Origin: Acidimicrobiales bacterium
GTDB lineage: Bacteria; Actinomycetota; Acidimicrobiia; Acidimicrobiales; Poriferisodalaceae
Direction of reading: 5' to 3'
NCBI GenBank assembly: GCA_014239555.1
Contig: JAAZYR010000009.1
Span: 1-64,000 of the forward strand
DNA length: 64,000 bases
Under the pieces are notes generated by a model. It saw only the letters and a list, made by a program, of their open reading frames with translations. It was not told the DNA's origin and made no database searches. This document shows positions 56,175 through 64,000 of this stretch, piece by piece (position 1 is the first letter of the stretch; each line of letters starts with the position of its first letter). The position numbers and the translations under genes are program-made.

Positions 56175-57305
56175 TTAGTCGTCAAACCAGTCGGTGTCAG
56201 GCCCGGGCATTGTTTCGTTGTCCGCCCCAAGGACGCGACCAACCCAGCGAACTTCGCCTGGGGTTCTGGACAGCTGCGCTACGAGTCCCTGCATTACCAG
56301 TCCGTCCACTTCCACCAAAGCATCACGGGCAGCCACGTGAGGATCAGATGAGAGTTCACCCACATCAAGTACTGGCGCGGCGGCGGCTTCTGCCGCCTCG
56401 AAGGCCTCAAGGGCTTCCGACGAAGTCCGTTGACCAATCCATTCGGCCATGAGGCGGTCAACTTCTTCTCGATTCGAAATTCGACCTTCGAAGGTTTGAA
56501 ACCTTTCGTCGTCAGCTACCCCAATAAGTTCCATTACCCGAGAGGCAACCGAGTCGCTTGATGTACTCACTGCAATCCATCCGTCATCTGACGTTTGGTA
56601 AGTCCCGCGAGGGACGCTGTACGCGATACCGGAACCAAGTCGCGGCTGCAGATACCTCTCCGTATGCCACGCTGAGATCAGTGGGCCCATGACCTGCATC
56701 ATCGTCTCAAGAAGATTGACATCGACGGTTTGTCCGCCTCCTGCGTGCACAGCAACCATGGTCGCGAAGGCGGCTGCTAAACCCGCAAGTTCGTCGGTCA
56801 GGGCAATCGGCGGCAAGAGCGGCGCACCATCAGCTTCGCCATTCATCGAAGCAAATCCGCTCATTGCTTCGGCCAACGTCGCGAATCCGGCGCGGTCTCG
56901 ATAGGGACCGCTTTGTCCGAAGCCAGTCACTCGTGTAATTGTCAATTTGGGATTTACCTGAAACAACTCATTGGGAACTAACCCCAGAGCTTCAAGTTTT
57001 CCTGGTCGAAGGTTTTCCACTAGAACGTCGGCGACGCTGAGCATCCGCCGCAATGTCGCTGCATCTTCGGGGTCTCTTAAATCCAAAGTGATAGCTCGCT
57101 TGCCGCGATTAGCGAGCTTCCACCAGAGCGTTTCGCCATCGTTGTCGCGCCACCCGATGTTGCGCGACGTGTCGCCGCTGGGGCGTTCGACCTTGACGAC
57201 GTCAGCACCAAAGTCAGCTAGGTATCTTGCACAATGGGGCCCAGCAAAGACCGTGGAAATATCGACAACTCGTAGATTGGCGAGGGGTAGATCGTTGTCA
57301 GTCAC
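56175..57305 (-). CDS. Class III CoA transferase (CaiB/BaiF)
   Basis: A 376-residue transferase: DISTVFAGPHCARYLADFGA, VVKVERPSGDTSR, RGKRAITLDLRDPE, and the catalytic Asp region IALTDELAGLAAAF. Family members move CoA between carboxylic acids, such as mesaconyl-CoA or succinyl-CoA/formyl-CoA pairs. It is convergent with the ecm gene, so a role in acyl-CoA handling near that pathway is plausible but not shown. GTG start with AGGAT six bases upstream. Confidence 0.87.
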   Translation of the reverse strand: MTDNDLPLANLRVVDISTVFAGPHCARYLADFGADVVKVERPSGDTSRNIGWRDNDGETLWWKLANRGKRAITLDLRDPEDAATLRRMLSVADVLVENLRPGKLEALGLVPNELFQVNPKLTITRVTGFGQSGPYRDRAGFATLAEAMSGFASMNGEADGAPLLPPIALTDELAGLAAAFATMVAVHAGGGQTVDVNLLETMMQVMGPLISAWHTERYLQPRLGSGIAYSVPRGTYQTSDDGWIAVSTSSDSVASRVMELIGVADDERFQTFEGRISNREEVDRLMAEWIGQRTSSEALEAFEAAEAAAAPVLDVGELSSDPHVAARDALVEVDGLVMQGLVAQLSRTPGEVRWVGRVLGADNETMPGPDTDWFDD

Positions 57306-57384
57306 TTCAAGATCCTGCCATGGTCAGTGCCGTTTCGGTATGAGACTATGAGTGGGCTTCTTAACCGACATAGAAAGCCTCCCT

Positions 57385-58722
57385 ATGACCGTCACCGATG
57401 ACGCACCTTTTCACCTTCGGGGCAATTACGCGCCAGTCTTTGATGAGGTCAGTTCTGACAATTTAGAAGTACGCGGTTCGATCCCCCCTGAACTCAATGG
57501 ACGTTATTTACGCAACGGTGCGAACCCAATTACTGGTGAATCGGCTCACTGGTTCCTCGGAGATGGAATGGTTCACGGTGTCCGACTTCGCGAAGGTCAA
57601 GCTGAGTGGTACCGAAATCGTTGGGTACAAACACCGTTCTACGACAACCCAGCAAAGCCAGTGATTGATCTCGAAAATCTGGACTTCAGCAGCAAAAACT
57701 CGAAGGCCAACACCCATGTGGTGCATCACGCCGGCCGCATCCTCTGTCTAGAAGAGGGACATCTGCCGTGGGAAATTTCGGAGGACTTGGACACCATCGG
57801 GCCGCACTCTTTTGGAGGTCGACTCGATGGACCTTTTACCGCTCATCCAAAAATTTGTCCTATCACCGGGGAGATGCTGGCCTTCGGATATGGGTTCTTG
57901 CCCCCAAAATATTTGACCTTTCTTCGCGTTTCATCAACTGGTGAGCTGGTGCAGCAGAAGAACATCGAGATCCCGGCGCCCGTAATGATGCACGACTTCA
58001 ACATCACAGCGAGTCGTGTCGTGTTCATGGATTTACCTGTCGTATTTGACTTTGACGTAGCCGCCGCGGGAGGGATGCCGTTTTCGTTTCAACGAGATAA
58101 CGGAGCGCGACTCGGGGTTATGGAGCGCGGCGACAGCGATGCTGACGTCCAGTGGCTAGAGATCGACCCTTGTTACGTATTTCATCCTGTCAACAGCTAC
58201 GACAACGATGGTCGGGTCATCATTGATGTCGCCAGGTACCCCACGATGTGGGAAACGGGAAGCACCGAATTTGATACTAAAGCGAACTTGTGGCGGTGGG
58301 AGATTGACACCGTCGCGGGACGAGTCACCGAAACGCAGTTAGATGACCGCCCAATCGAATTTGGTCGAGTAGCCGATCACCGGGTTGGTTTGAAAAATCG
58401 GTTTGGTTATGCAGTTGGATCTATAAGAGATGCAGCTGATCCTGAAGTTGGCACCCTCGTGAAGTACGACTTCGACACCGGTGATTCATTCGCCTGGAAT
58501 CTGGGTAAAGGTCGCGATCCTGGGGAGTTCGTGTTTGTAAGCCGACCCGGATCTAGCGATGAAGACGATGGCTGGTTACTGGGATACGTGTACGACCGAT
58601 TCGAAAATCGAAGTTCTTTGTTAATTCTTGACGCCGCACAACCGGCATCGGAACCCCTGGCTGAAATCTTGCTCCCCCAGCGCGTACCTTTCGGTTTCCA
58701 CGGGTCTTGGATATCGACGTAG
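57385..58722 (+). CDS. Carotenoid cleavage oxygenase (RPE65 family)
   Basis: A protein of about 445 residues with the seven-bladed propeller and four iron-binding histidines of the family: FTAHPKICP, MMHDFNIT, CYVFHPVNSY and the C-terminal FGFHGSWI. Other family marks are GRYLRNGANP near the N-terminus and HWFLGDGMVHGVRL. It splits double bonds of carotenoids or stilbenes. The frame also starts at GTG 57352; the ATG at 57385 is preferred but not certain. Confidence 0.88.
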   Translation: MTVTDDAPFHLRGNYAPVFDEVSSDNLEVRGSIPPELNGRYLRNGANPITGESAHWFLGDGMVHGVRLREGQAEWYRNRWVQTPFYDNPAKPVIDLENLDFSSKNSKANTHVVHHAGRILCLEEGHLPWEISEDLDTIGPHSFGGRLDGPFTAHPKICPITGEMLAFGYGFLPPKYLTFLRVSSTGELVQQKNIEIPAPVMMHDFNITASRVVFMDLPVVFDFDVAAAGGMPFSFQRDNGARLGVMERGDSDADVQWLEIDPCYVFHPVNSYDNDGRVIIDVARYPTMWETGSTEFDTKANLWRWEIDTVAGRVTETQLDDRPIEFGRVADHRVGLKNRFGYAVGSIRDAADPEVGTLVKYDFDTGDSFAWNLGKGRDPGEFVFVSRPGSSDEDDGWLLGYVYDRFENRSSLLILDAAQPASEPLAEILLPQRVPFGFHGSWIST

Positions 58723-58765
58723 AAAGCACTCATCTGCATAGACGGCATGATGGGCGTTTACGGAG

Positions 58766-58954
58766 TTAGTACGTTCGGCGGGGCCACTTTGCCGGTTCGT
58801 TCCACCAACGTCCACTGAATCTCCAATTAGAGCGAGAGGTTTCAGCGTTCACTGCGGTCGGACGGGGCCAAAGGAGTTCGATCGCTGAGGCGATTGCCGC
58901 CGCCTCTTCATCGCTCGGAGAAGGCCGAATCGTTCCCAACATTGGGATGCTCAC
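58766..58954 (-). CDS. Acyl-CoA carboxylase epsilon subunit
   Basis: A 62-residue protein: [20 protein letters not shown], then a WPRP linker and [13 protein letters not shown] at the end. This matches the small epsilon subunit of actinobacterial acyl-CoA carboxylases, which stabilises the alpha-beta complex. Its ATG shares four bases with the end of the beta subunit gene. Family members are typically 60-90 residues. Confidence 0.78.
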   Translation of the reverse strand: MSIPMLGTIRPSPSDEEAAAIASAIELLWPRPTAVNAETSRSNWRFSGRWWNEPAKWPRRTY

Positions 58955-60492
58955 AGCGGAACGTTCCCGTGTTTGCGTTTGGGTAGTTCTTCGCGTTTAC
59001 TCTCAATCATCCGAAATGCAGCCACGACCTTTTGGCGTGTCTCACCTGGGTCAATTACCGCGTCCACGATTCCACGTTCAGCTGCGACGTATGGGTTCGC
59101 ATACTTTTCGGTGTATTCATCAACAAGTTCAGCCTTACGTGCATCTGGGTCAGCGGCTTGCTGTAACTCTCGTCGGTTCAGAATTTCAACCGCTCCTTGA
59201 GGGCCCATGACAGCCAGTTCCGCTGTAGGCCAAGCGAAAGAAACATCGCATCCCACGGACTTCGAATCCATCACCACATAGGCCCCGCCGTAAGCTTTGC
59301 GGGTAATCACCTGCACGCGGGGAACTGTGGCCTCACAATATGCATAAAGAAGTTTCGCTCCGTGACGAATAATGCCGCCGTGCTCTTGATCCACACCAGG
59401 TAGGAAACCTGGGACGTCAACGAAGGTCAACAGGGGCAAATTAAAAGCGTCGCAAAATCGCACGAAGCGCGCCGCTTTCTCTGACGACTCGATATCAAGC
59501 ACCCCAGCCATCACCATGGGCTGATTGCCAACTATGCCCACGGAGCGACCGTCTATACGCCCAAAACCGCAAACAATGGATCCGGCCCACCCGGCGTGAT
59601 ACTCAAGAAATTCGCCGTCATCAACAACTTCCCCAATCACGTTTTTCATGTCATAAGGAACGTTGGAACTGTCTGGCAGCAAGTCCCTTAGCGCTGAGCA
59701 ATCGCGTTCGGTGTCGTCGCTGCTCGGCAATAGGGGCGGGTTGTCAACGTTATTTGAAGGCAGAAAAGAGAGCAGGTATTTCACGTCATCAAGAACACTT
59801 TGCTCATCTTCGCCGACGAAAGACGCAACACCTGATTTTGTGCTGTGAGAACCAGCCCCGCCTAGTTCTTCTAAAGTGACCTCTTCCCCGGTAACCGTCT
59901 TCACCACATCTGGGCCTGTGATGAACATGTGACTGGTGTCTCGGACCATGAAAATAAAGTCAGTCATCGCTGGCGAGTAGACCGCTCCACCGGCGCAGGG
60001 ACCCAGGATCACACTGATTTGGGGAATCACCCCTGATGCTTGAACATTTCGCCGGAAGATACCTCCGTAGCCCGCCAACGAAACAACACCTTCTTGAATC
60101 CGAGCGCCAGCACCGTCGTTCAATCCGATCATCGGAGCACCAACGGACTCTGCCAAATCCATTATCTTGTGCATCTTTTCGGCGAAGACCTCACCAAGAG
60201 CACCACCAAACACCGTGAAATCTTGGCTAGCGACGAAAACTTTTCGCCCATCGATGGTTCCCCACCCAGTGATGATGCCGTCCGTGTAAGGGCGCTCATC
60301 TAACCCCACATCGTGAGCCCGGTGACGAGCGAGCATGTCAAGTTCGTGAAACGAGCCTTGGTCGAGCAGGTATTCGATGCGCTCGCGAGCAAGCATCTTT
60401 CCTTTTTCGTGCTGTCGAGCTACGGCGCGTTCGGTACCCGCGCTCAGGGCCGCTTGGCGACGTTGTTCGAGGTCATTCAAACGTTCAGACAT
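58951..60492 (-). CDS. Acyl-CoA (propionyl-/acetyl-CoA) carboxylase beta subunit
   Basis: A 513-residue carboxyltransferase: [56 protein letters not shown], the oxyanion-hole Gly pairs in [13 protein letters not shown] and [11 protein letters not shown]. Class AccD/PccB. It transfers carboxybiotin-bound CO2 to acyl-CoA, here coupled to the epsilon gene. The Met at 60492 fits the conserved length (about 510 residues); a GTG at 60507 is an alternative. An alpha (biotin) subunit is not in the window. Confidence 0.92.
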   Translation of the reverse strand: MSERLNDLEQRRQAALSAGTERAVARQHEKGKMLARERIEYLLDQGSFHELDMLARHRAHDVGLDERPYTDGIITGWGTIDGRKVFVASQDFTVFGGALGEVFAEKMHKIMDLAESVGAPMIGLNDGAGARIQEGVVSLAGYGGIFRRNVQASGVIPQISVILGPCAGGAVYSPAMTDFIFMVRDTSHMFITGPDVVKTVTGEEVTLEELGGAGSHSTKSGVASFVGEDEQSVLDDVKYLLSFLPSNNVDNPPLLPSSDDTERDCSALRDLLPDSSNVPYDMKNVIGEVVDDGEFLEYHAGWAGSIVCGFGRIDGRSVGIVGNQPMVMAGVLDIESSEKAARFVRFCDAFNLPLLTFVDVPGFLPGVDQEHGGIIRHGAKLLYAYCEATVPRVQVITRKAYGGAYVVMDSKSVGCDVSFAWPTAELAVMGPQGAVEILNRRELQQAADPDARKAELVDEYTEKYANPYVAAERGIVDAVIDPGETRQKVVAAFRMIESKREELPKRKHGNVPL

Positions 60493-60677
60493 GCTGGGGT
60501 TTGACACGGCAATTGAGCGTAGCGTCCGTGAGGTGCTCGGCCCGTCTCCTTGGCACACCTTCCCATTCACAAGAAATTTTTATGTTCACGCTCCGAGACG
60601 CCAAGCAACTCGAAAACAGGCCCAAATCACAGCCGCAGGCGAGCGCGACAGCCCGCTACCCGACGTAGGATCCGACT

Positions 60678-62381
60678 ATGGGCGACTGGCGGACGCTTGC
60701 CGATGACGACTCTCGTGTCGTGGCCGATGCGCAAGGACGGCTTGCCGACCGGTCACTCCACGAGCACACGGATCGTCTCGTTCCGAGCATGTACGAGGTA
60801 TGTGACGGCGTTTGGTGCTTAGTGGGCAATGGCCTGTCCAACCAAACGTTCGTCCGCGGTCCTGAAGGCATCATCGCGATCGATACTGGTGAATCTGTTG
60901 AGGAGATGCGAAGTGCGTTAGAGCACCTGCGGCAGGTGTCGACAGAACCAGTGGTTGCGGTGGTCTATACACATTTTCATTACGTGAATGGCACCGTCGC
61001 GCTGACAGAGCAAGAGCCAATCACTGCAGTTTGGGGACATGAGCGCATCGCACAGAACCTCGAGCGGTCGGCGACGGAGATCGCACCTGCCTACAGCCGT
61101 GGGCTCGTGGAGCAGTTCGGTATTCAATTGCCTGGTGAGGGACCTGACGGACTCGTCAACGTCGGCTTGGGGCTCGCTTACCGCATGGCACATCACGCGC
61201 CCTCAACACCGGGTTACCTGCCGGCTGACCATACATTCGCGGATCCAGTCACGGTAACCGTGGCAGGGCTCGAGATGTTAGTGACCCCAGCGCCTTCCGA
61301 TGCTGATGACTCAGTCACCCTTTGGTTTCCTCATCTCAACGTGGCCGTTCACAACCTGGTGTGGCCCGCGCTTTTCAACATATTTGCCATCCGGGGAGAG
61401 GAGTACCGTGATCCTCGGGTGCTACTCAACGGTCTCGACCACTTGCGGTCCTTAAAAGCTGAGCACCTTGTCGCAACTCACGGTCCCCCCTTGTCGGGGA
61501 GCCAGCAAGTGGCGCAACGGGTGACTGCCTATCGTGACTCAATCCAGTTTCTTTGGGATCAAACTGTTCGCTGGACTAACCGCGGGGCGACGGGTCCAGA
61601 ACTCGCGCACCGGATTCAGCTACCAGAAATGTACGACGAAGACTGGTTAACACAACAGCACTACGGCGTAGCCGAACATCACGTCCGGCAGATTCGGAGC
61701 GGCCTGTTCGGATTTTTCGATGGCGATCCGGTGGGTCTGCTTCCACTTGATACAGCCGATGAAGCGGAACGGATGGTATCGGCAATGGGAGGACCCGAGC
61801 AGGTGAGGATCCTCTGCGCCGATGCGCTCGCTGGCGCCGACGACGATCTCCGCTGGGCTCTCGCACTAGCTGGTCGACTTGTACACCGTCCCGGTGCTAC
61901 TGAACAGGACCAGCAGCTGCTCGCAGACGCGCTTCGGACCGCCGCTCGACGCACGACCTCGGCCAATATTCGCAACTGGTGCCTGACACGGGCTCTTGAT
62001 CTTGATGGCAGCATTGACGTGTCGAGGCTAAAAACCCATCGGTTTAGTCGACGTCAGGTAGAGCGGTGGTCTCTCGAGGCAGCCGTATCTGTCCTCCGGG
62101 TTCTCGTTGATCCTGACCGCCTTTTCGGAATCGATCTACACCTCGCGGTGGTACTTGATGGTGAACGCACCGGTCTTCACTTCCGTAACCACATCGCTTG
62201 CCCGACCGACGGTCACGATTCTGAGGCATCGCTTACAGGGCCCCGAGAGGTCTGGAACCAAATTCTCACTGGTTCGAGCAACGTTCGTAACGCTGTGGAT
62301 TTGGGGGATTTATCGGTTCAGGGTGACGCGACGCAGGTACTGCAGGCCCTTGGGTCGATCGACCACCCGGGGTTCGGATGA
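60678..62381 (+). CDS. Alkylsulfatase-like metallo-beta-lactamase-fold protein
   Basis: A 567-residue protein with the order of class III alkylsulfatases: an N-terminal MBL domain (about 30-320), a dimerisation domain, and a C-terminal SCP2-like lipid-binding domain. The zinc motif HxHxDH is here THFHYVNGT, so the Asp and second His are replaced by Val and Asn; the later His motif (VATHGPPL) is present. The C-terminal domain (LHFRNHIACPTDG region) is intact. It may be a changed-metal or non-sulfatase enzyme. Its stop overlaps the sulfatase start. Confidence 0.75.
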   Translation: MGDWRTLADDDSRVVADAQGRLADRSLHEHTDRLVPSMYEVCDGVWCLVGNGLSNQTFVRGPEGIIAIDTGESVEEMRSALEHLRQVSTEPVVAVVYTHFHYVNGTVALTEQEPITAVWGHERIAQNLERSATEIAPAYSRGLVEQFGIQLPGEGPDGLVNVGLGLAYRMAHHAPSTPGYLPADHTFADPVTVTVAGLEMLVTPAPSDADDSVTLWFPHLNVAVHNLVWPALFNIFAIRGEEYRDPRVLLNGLDHLRSLKAEHLVATHGPPLSGSQQVAQRVTAYRDSIQFLWDQTVRWTNRGATGPELAHRIQLPEMYDEDWLTQQHYGVAEHHVRQIRSGLFGFFDGDPVGLLPLDTADEAERMVSAMGGPEQVRILCADALAGADDDLRWALALAGRLVHRPGATEQDQQLLADALRTAARRTTSANIRNWCLTRALDLDGSIDVSRLKTHRFSRRQVERWSLEAAVSVLRVLVDPDRLFGIDLHLAVVLDGERTGLHFRNHIACPTDGHDSEASLTGPREVWNQILTGSSNVRNAVDLGDLSVQGDATQVLQALGSIDHPGFG

Positions 62382-64000
62382 CTGACGGTTTGCCAAAGCC
62401 GTCAGAGCCGTTTACTGGCGATATTGCAAGATTGCTTGGTGATTCTAAGGCCCGCCGGCTAGGTCAGCATGAGGGCTCTTCGGATGGCCCGAATGTGTTG
62501 CTCGTCATGTTGGACGATGTCGGATTCGGTTCGTTTTCTTCTTTTGGTGGGCCAGTTGAGGCGCCCTCGTTTCAAGGGGTTGCCGACCGTGGATTGCTGT
62601 ACAACCAGTTTCACACCACTGCCTTATGTTCACCAACGAGAGCTGCCTTACTTACTGGACGTCAGCACCACACCGTGCATATGGGCGGTATCACGGAGAT
62701 TGCCAACTCGTTCCCTGGCTACGACTCGGCCATACCAGTTGAAGCCGCAACTGTGGCGCAGATACTCCAGATGTCGGGCTATGCGACCTCGTGCTTCGGC
62801 AAGTGGCATTTGACACCATCATGGGAACAGGGCCCCGCCGGTCCCTTCGACCGTTGGCCCACCGGAATGGGGTTCGACCGCTTCTACGGCATCATCGGTG
62901 CCGAAGCATCGCAATGGGAACCTGCCGTCTACGACCAAACCACACCGATCTCACCCCATGTCGGAACATCGGATTACCACTTGACGGAGGACCTAGCGGA
63001 TCAAGCGGTCGCTTGGATCGAACGCCACCGAGTATCCGCACCCAATCGGCCGTGGTTCTGCTACTTCTCCACTCCGGCAGTGCACGCCCCGCATCACGCT
63101 CCTCGCGAATGGATCGAACAATTCCGGGGAAAATTCGACAACGGATGGGACGACCTCCGTAATGAGATCTATGGGGAGCAACTCCGCCTTGGGGTAATCC
63201 CTGCAGACACAACCCTCACGCCAAGACCTGAAGAGATCCCCTCGTGGGAAGAGTACCCAGAGCGTTACCGACCAGTGGCATCTCGATTAATGGAATGTTT
63301 CGCCGGTTTCCTCGCCCACACCGACCATCACATTGGGCGTGTGATCGACGCGGCAAGAAGTGAGGGACGTGAAACCCTTGTCATTTATCTGTCCGGCGAT
63401 AACGGTGCTTCCGCTGAGGGCACCATCCATGGAGCCTGGAGCGCCCCCTCGTTTCAGAACGGAGTGCATGAAGACCCCGAATGGCTTCTTGAACACATCG
63501 ATGATTTCGGTACCGCTAAGTGTGAGAATCATTTCAACGTGGGTTGGGCGTGGGCTTTGGATTCTCCGTTCCAATGGATGAAACAGGTCGCTTCGCACTT
63601 TGGTGGGACACGAAACGGACTCGCCATCGAATGGCCGGGCACGATCACCGATGAAGGTGGACTGCGATCTCAGTTTCACCACGTGGTCGATATCGCTCCA
63701 ACAATTCTCGAGGCCACGGGTATTTCTGTTCCCGAGACAGTGAATGGCATCAAGCAAATCCCGTTGCACGGGGTGCCCATGGGCTACTCCTTCGTGACAG
63801 ATGGATCGAGTCGCCGCACCACTCAGTACTTCGAGATCCTCGGCAACCGAGCGATTTACAACGAGGGATGGATCGCATCGTGCTTCCACGGTCGTGTGCC
63901 GTGGATCAGGATGGAGGGGTTCGAGTTCGACGGACCTCAAGAGCTGTGGGAGTTGTACGACGTAGAGAACGACTTCTCGCAGTCAGTCGACCTCGCGGAT
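62378..64000 (+). CDS. Arylsulfatase (type I, FGly), partial at the right edge
   Basis: An ATG overlapping the preceding stop (ATGA) opens a frame of 541 codons without a stop to the window end. The protein is a type I sulfatase: VLLVMLDDVGFGSFSSFGGP, the formylglycine motif CSPTRAALLTGR (near residue 87), FGKWHLTP, PAVHAPHHAP and SGDNGASAEG. Arylsulfatases cleave sulfate esters using formylglycine made from the CSPTR cysteine. The C-terminus is cut by the edge. Together with the previous gene it suggests use of sulfated organic matter. Confidence 0.9.
   Translation, partial: MTDGLPKPSEPFTGDIARLLGDSKARRLGQHEGSSDGPNVLLVMLDDVGFGSFSSFGGPVEAPSFQGVADRGLLYNQFHTTALCSPTRAALLTGRQHHTVHMGGITEIANSFPGYDSAIPVEAATVAQILQMSGYATSCFGKWHLTPSWEQGPAGPFDRWPTGMGFDRFYGIIGAEASQWEPAVYDQTTPISPHVGTSDYHLTEDLADQAVAWIERHRVSAPNRPWFCYFSTPAVHAPHHAPREWIEQFRGKFDNGWDDLRNEIYGEQLRLGVIPADTTLTPRPEEIPSWEEYPERYRPVASRLMECFAGFLAHTDHHIGRVIDAARSEGRETLVIYLSGDNGASAEGTIHGAWSAPSFQNGVHEDPEWLLEHIDDFGTAKCENHFNVGWAWALDSPFQWMKQVASHFGGTRNGLAIEWPGTITDEGGLRSQFHHVVDIAPTILEATGISVPETVNGIKQIPLHGVPMGYSFVTDGSSRRTTQYFEILGNRAIYNEGWIASCFHGRVPWIRMEGFEFDGPQELWELYDVENDFSQSVDLAD

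Overview
The window looks like a chromosomal stretch from a marine-type actinobacterium, most likely class Acidimicrobiia. Evidence for this is: three WhiB-type iron-sulfur regulators, paired type II and type I glutamine synthetases with an OmpR-type regulator, an acyl-CoA carboxylase beta subunit with a tiny epsilon subunit, an FxsA protein, a UPF0182 membrane protein, a DUF2342-like protein, moderate G+C, dense packing, and many GTG/TTG starts with short or ATGA overlaps. No insertion sequence, prophage or CRISPR array is visible, and no gene-free stretch exceeds about 250 bases. The first ~117 bases differ from the rest: they are AT-rich and carry the start of a RimP-like gene behind an initiator tRNA, which hints at an assembly join or an integration boundary.

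Layout. 0-8 kb: initiator tRNA, then a minus-strand block (PDZ/S16 protease, DivIVA-domain protein, UPF0182, PIG-L deacetylase, MFS exporter). 8-16 kb: HEAT-repeat protein, substrate-binding lipoprotein, MreB, MoaE, HtrA-like protease, epimerase, a metalloprotease homologue without its zinc ligands, MFS. 16-23.6 kb: Na/phosphate symporter with PhoU, SurE, two WhiB genes, TatA, tRNA-Sec, a 24-residue peptide, a sigma-70 factor, and a GDP-mannose-epimerase-like gene. 23.6-25.6 kb: three overlapping genes, two of them ferritin-like, forming a cassette with no assigned function. 25.7-31 kb: nitrogen and NAD metabolism (NadE, GSII, GSI, atypical response regulator). 31-37.7 kb: RidA, a compact fused molybdenum hydroxylase, a Tat lipoprotein, IscA-type and Mrp Fe-S proteins, Nudix, FxsA. 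37.7-40.7 kb: selA-selB. 40.7-44.7 kb: WhiB, NfeD, a CheY-like protein, tRNA-Pro, MFS. 44.8-49 kb: SDR, acyl-CoA ligase, quinone-reductase-type dehydrogenase, PhyH dioxygenase. 49-54.2 kb: adaptor-like protein, MazG-like protein, Asd, LysC, cyclophilin, Aat. 54.2-60.5 kb: ethylmalonyl-CoA mutase, class III CoA transferase, carotenoid oxygenase, carboxylase epsilon and beta subunits. 60.7-64 kb: alkylsulfatase-like MBL protein overlapping an arylsulfatase that runs off the window.

Genes that appear to work together: tRNA-Sec with SelA and SelB (selenocysteine insertion; no SelD or selenoprotein was recognised here); GSII/GSI with the GlnR-like regulator; MoaE (cofactor) with the molybdenum hydroxylase; IscA-type protein with Mrp; and the mutase, carboxylase and CoA transferase in C3-C5 acyl-CoA metabolism.
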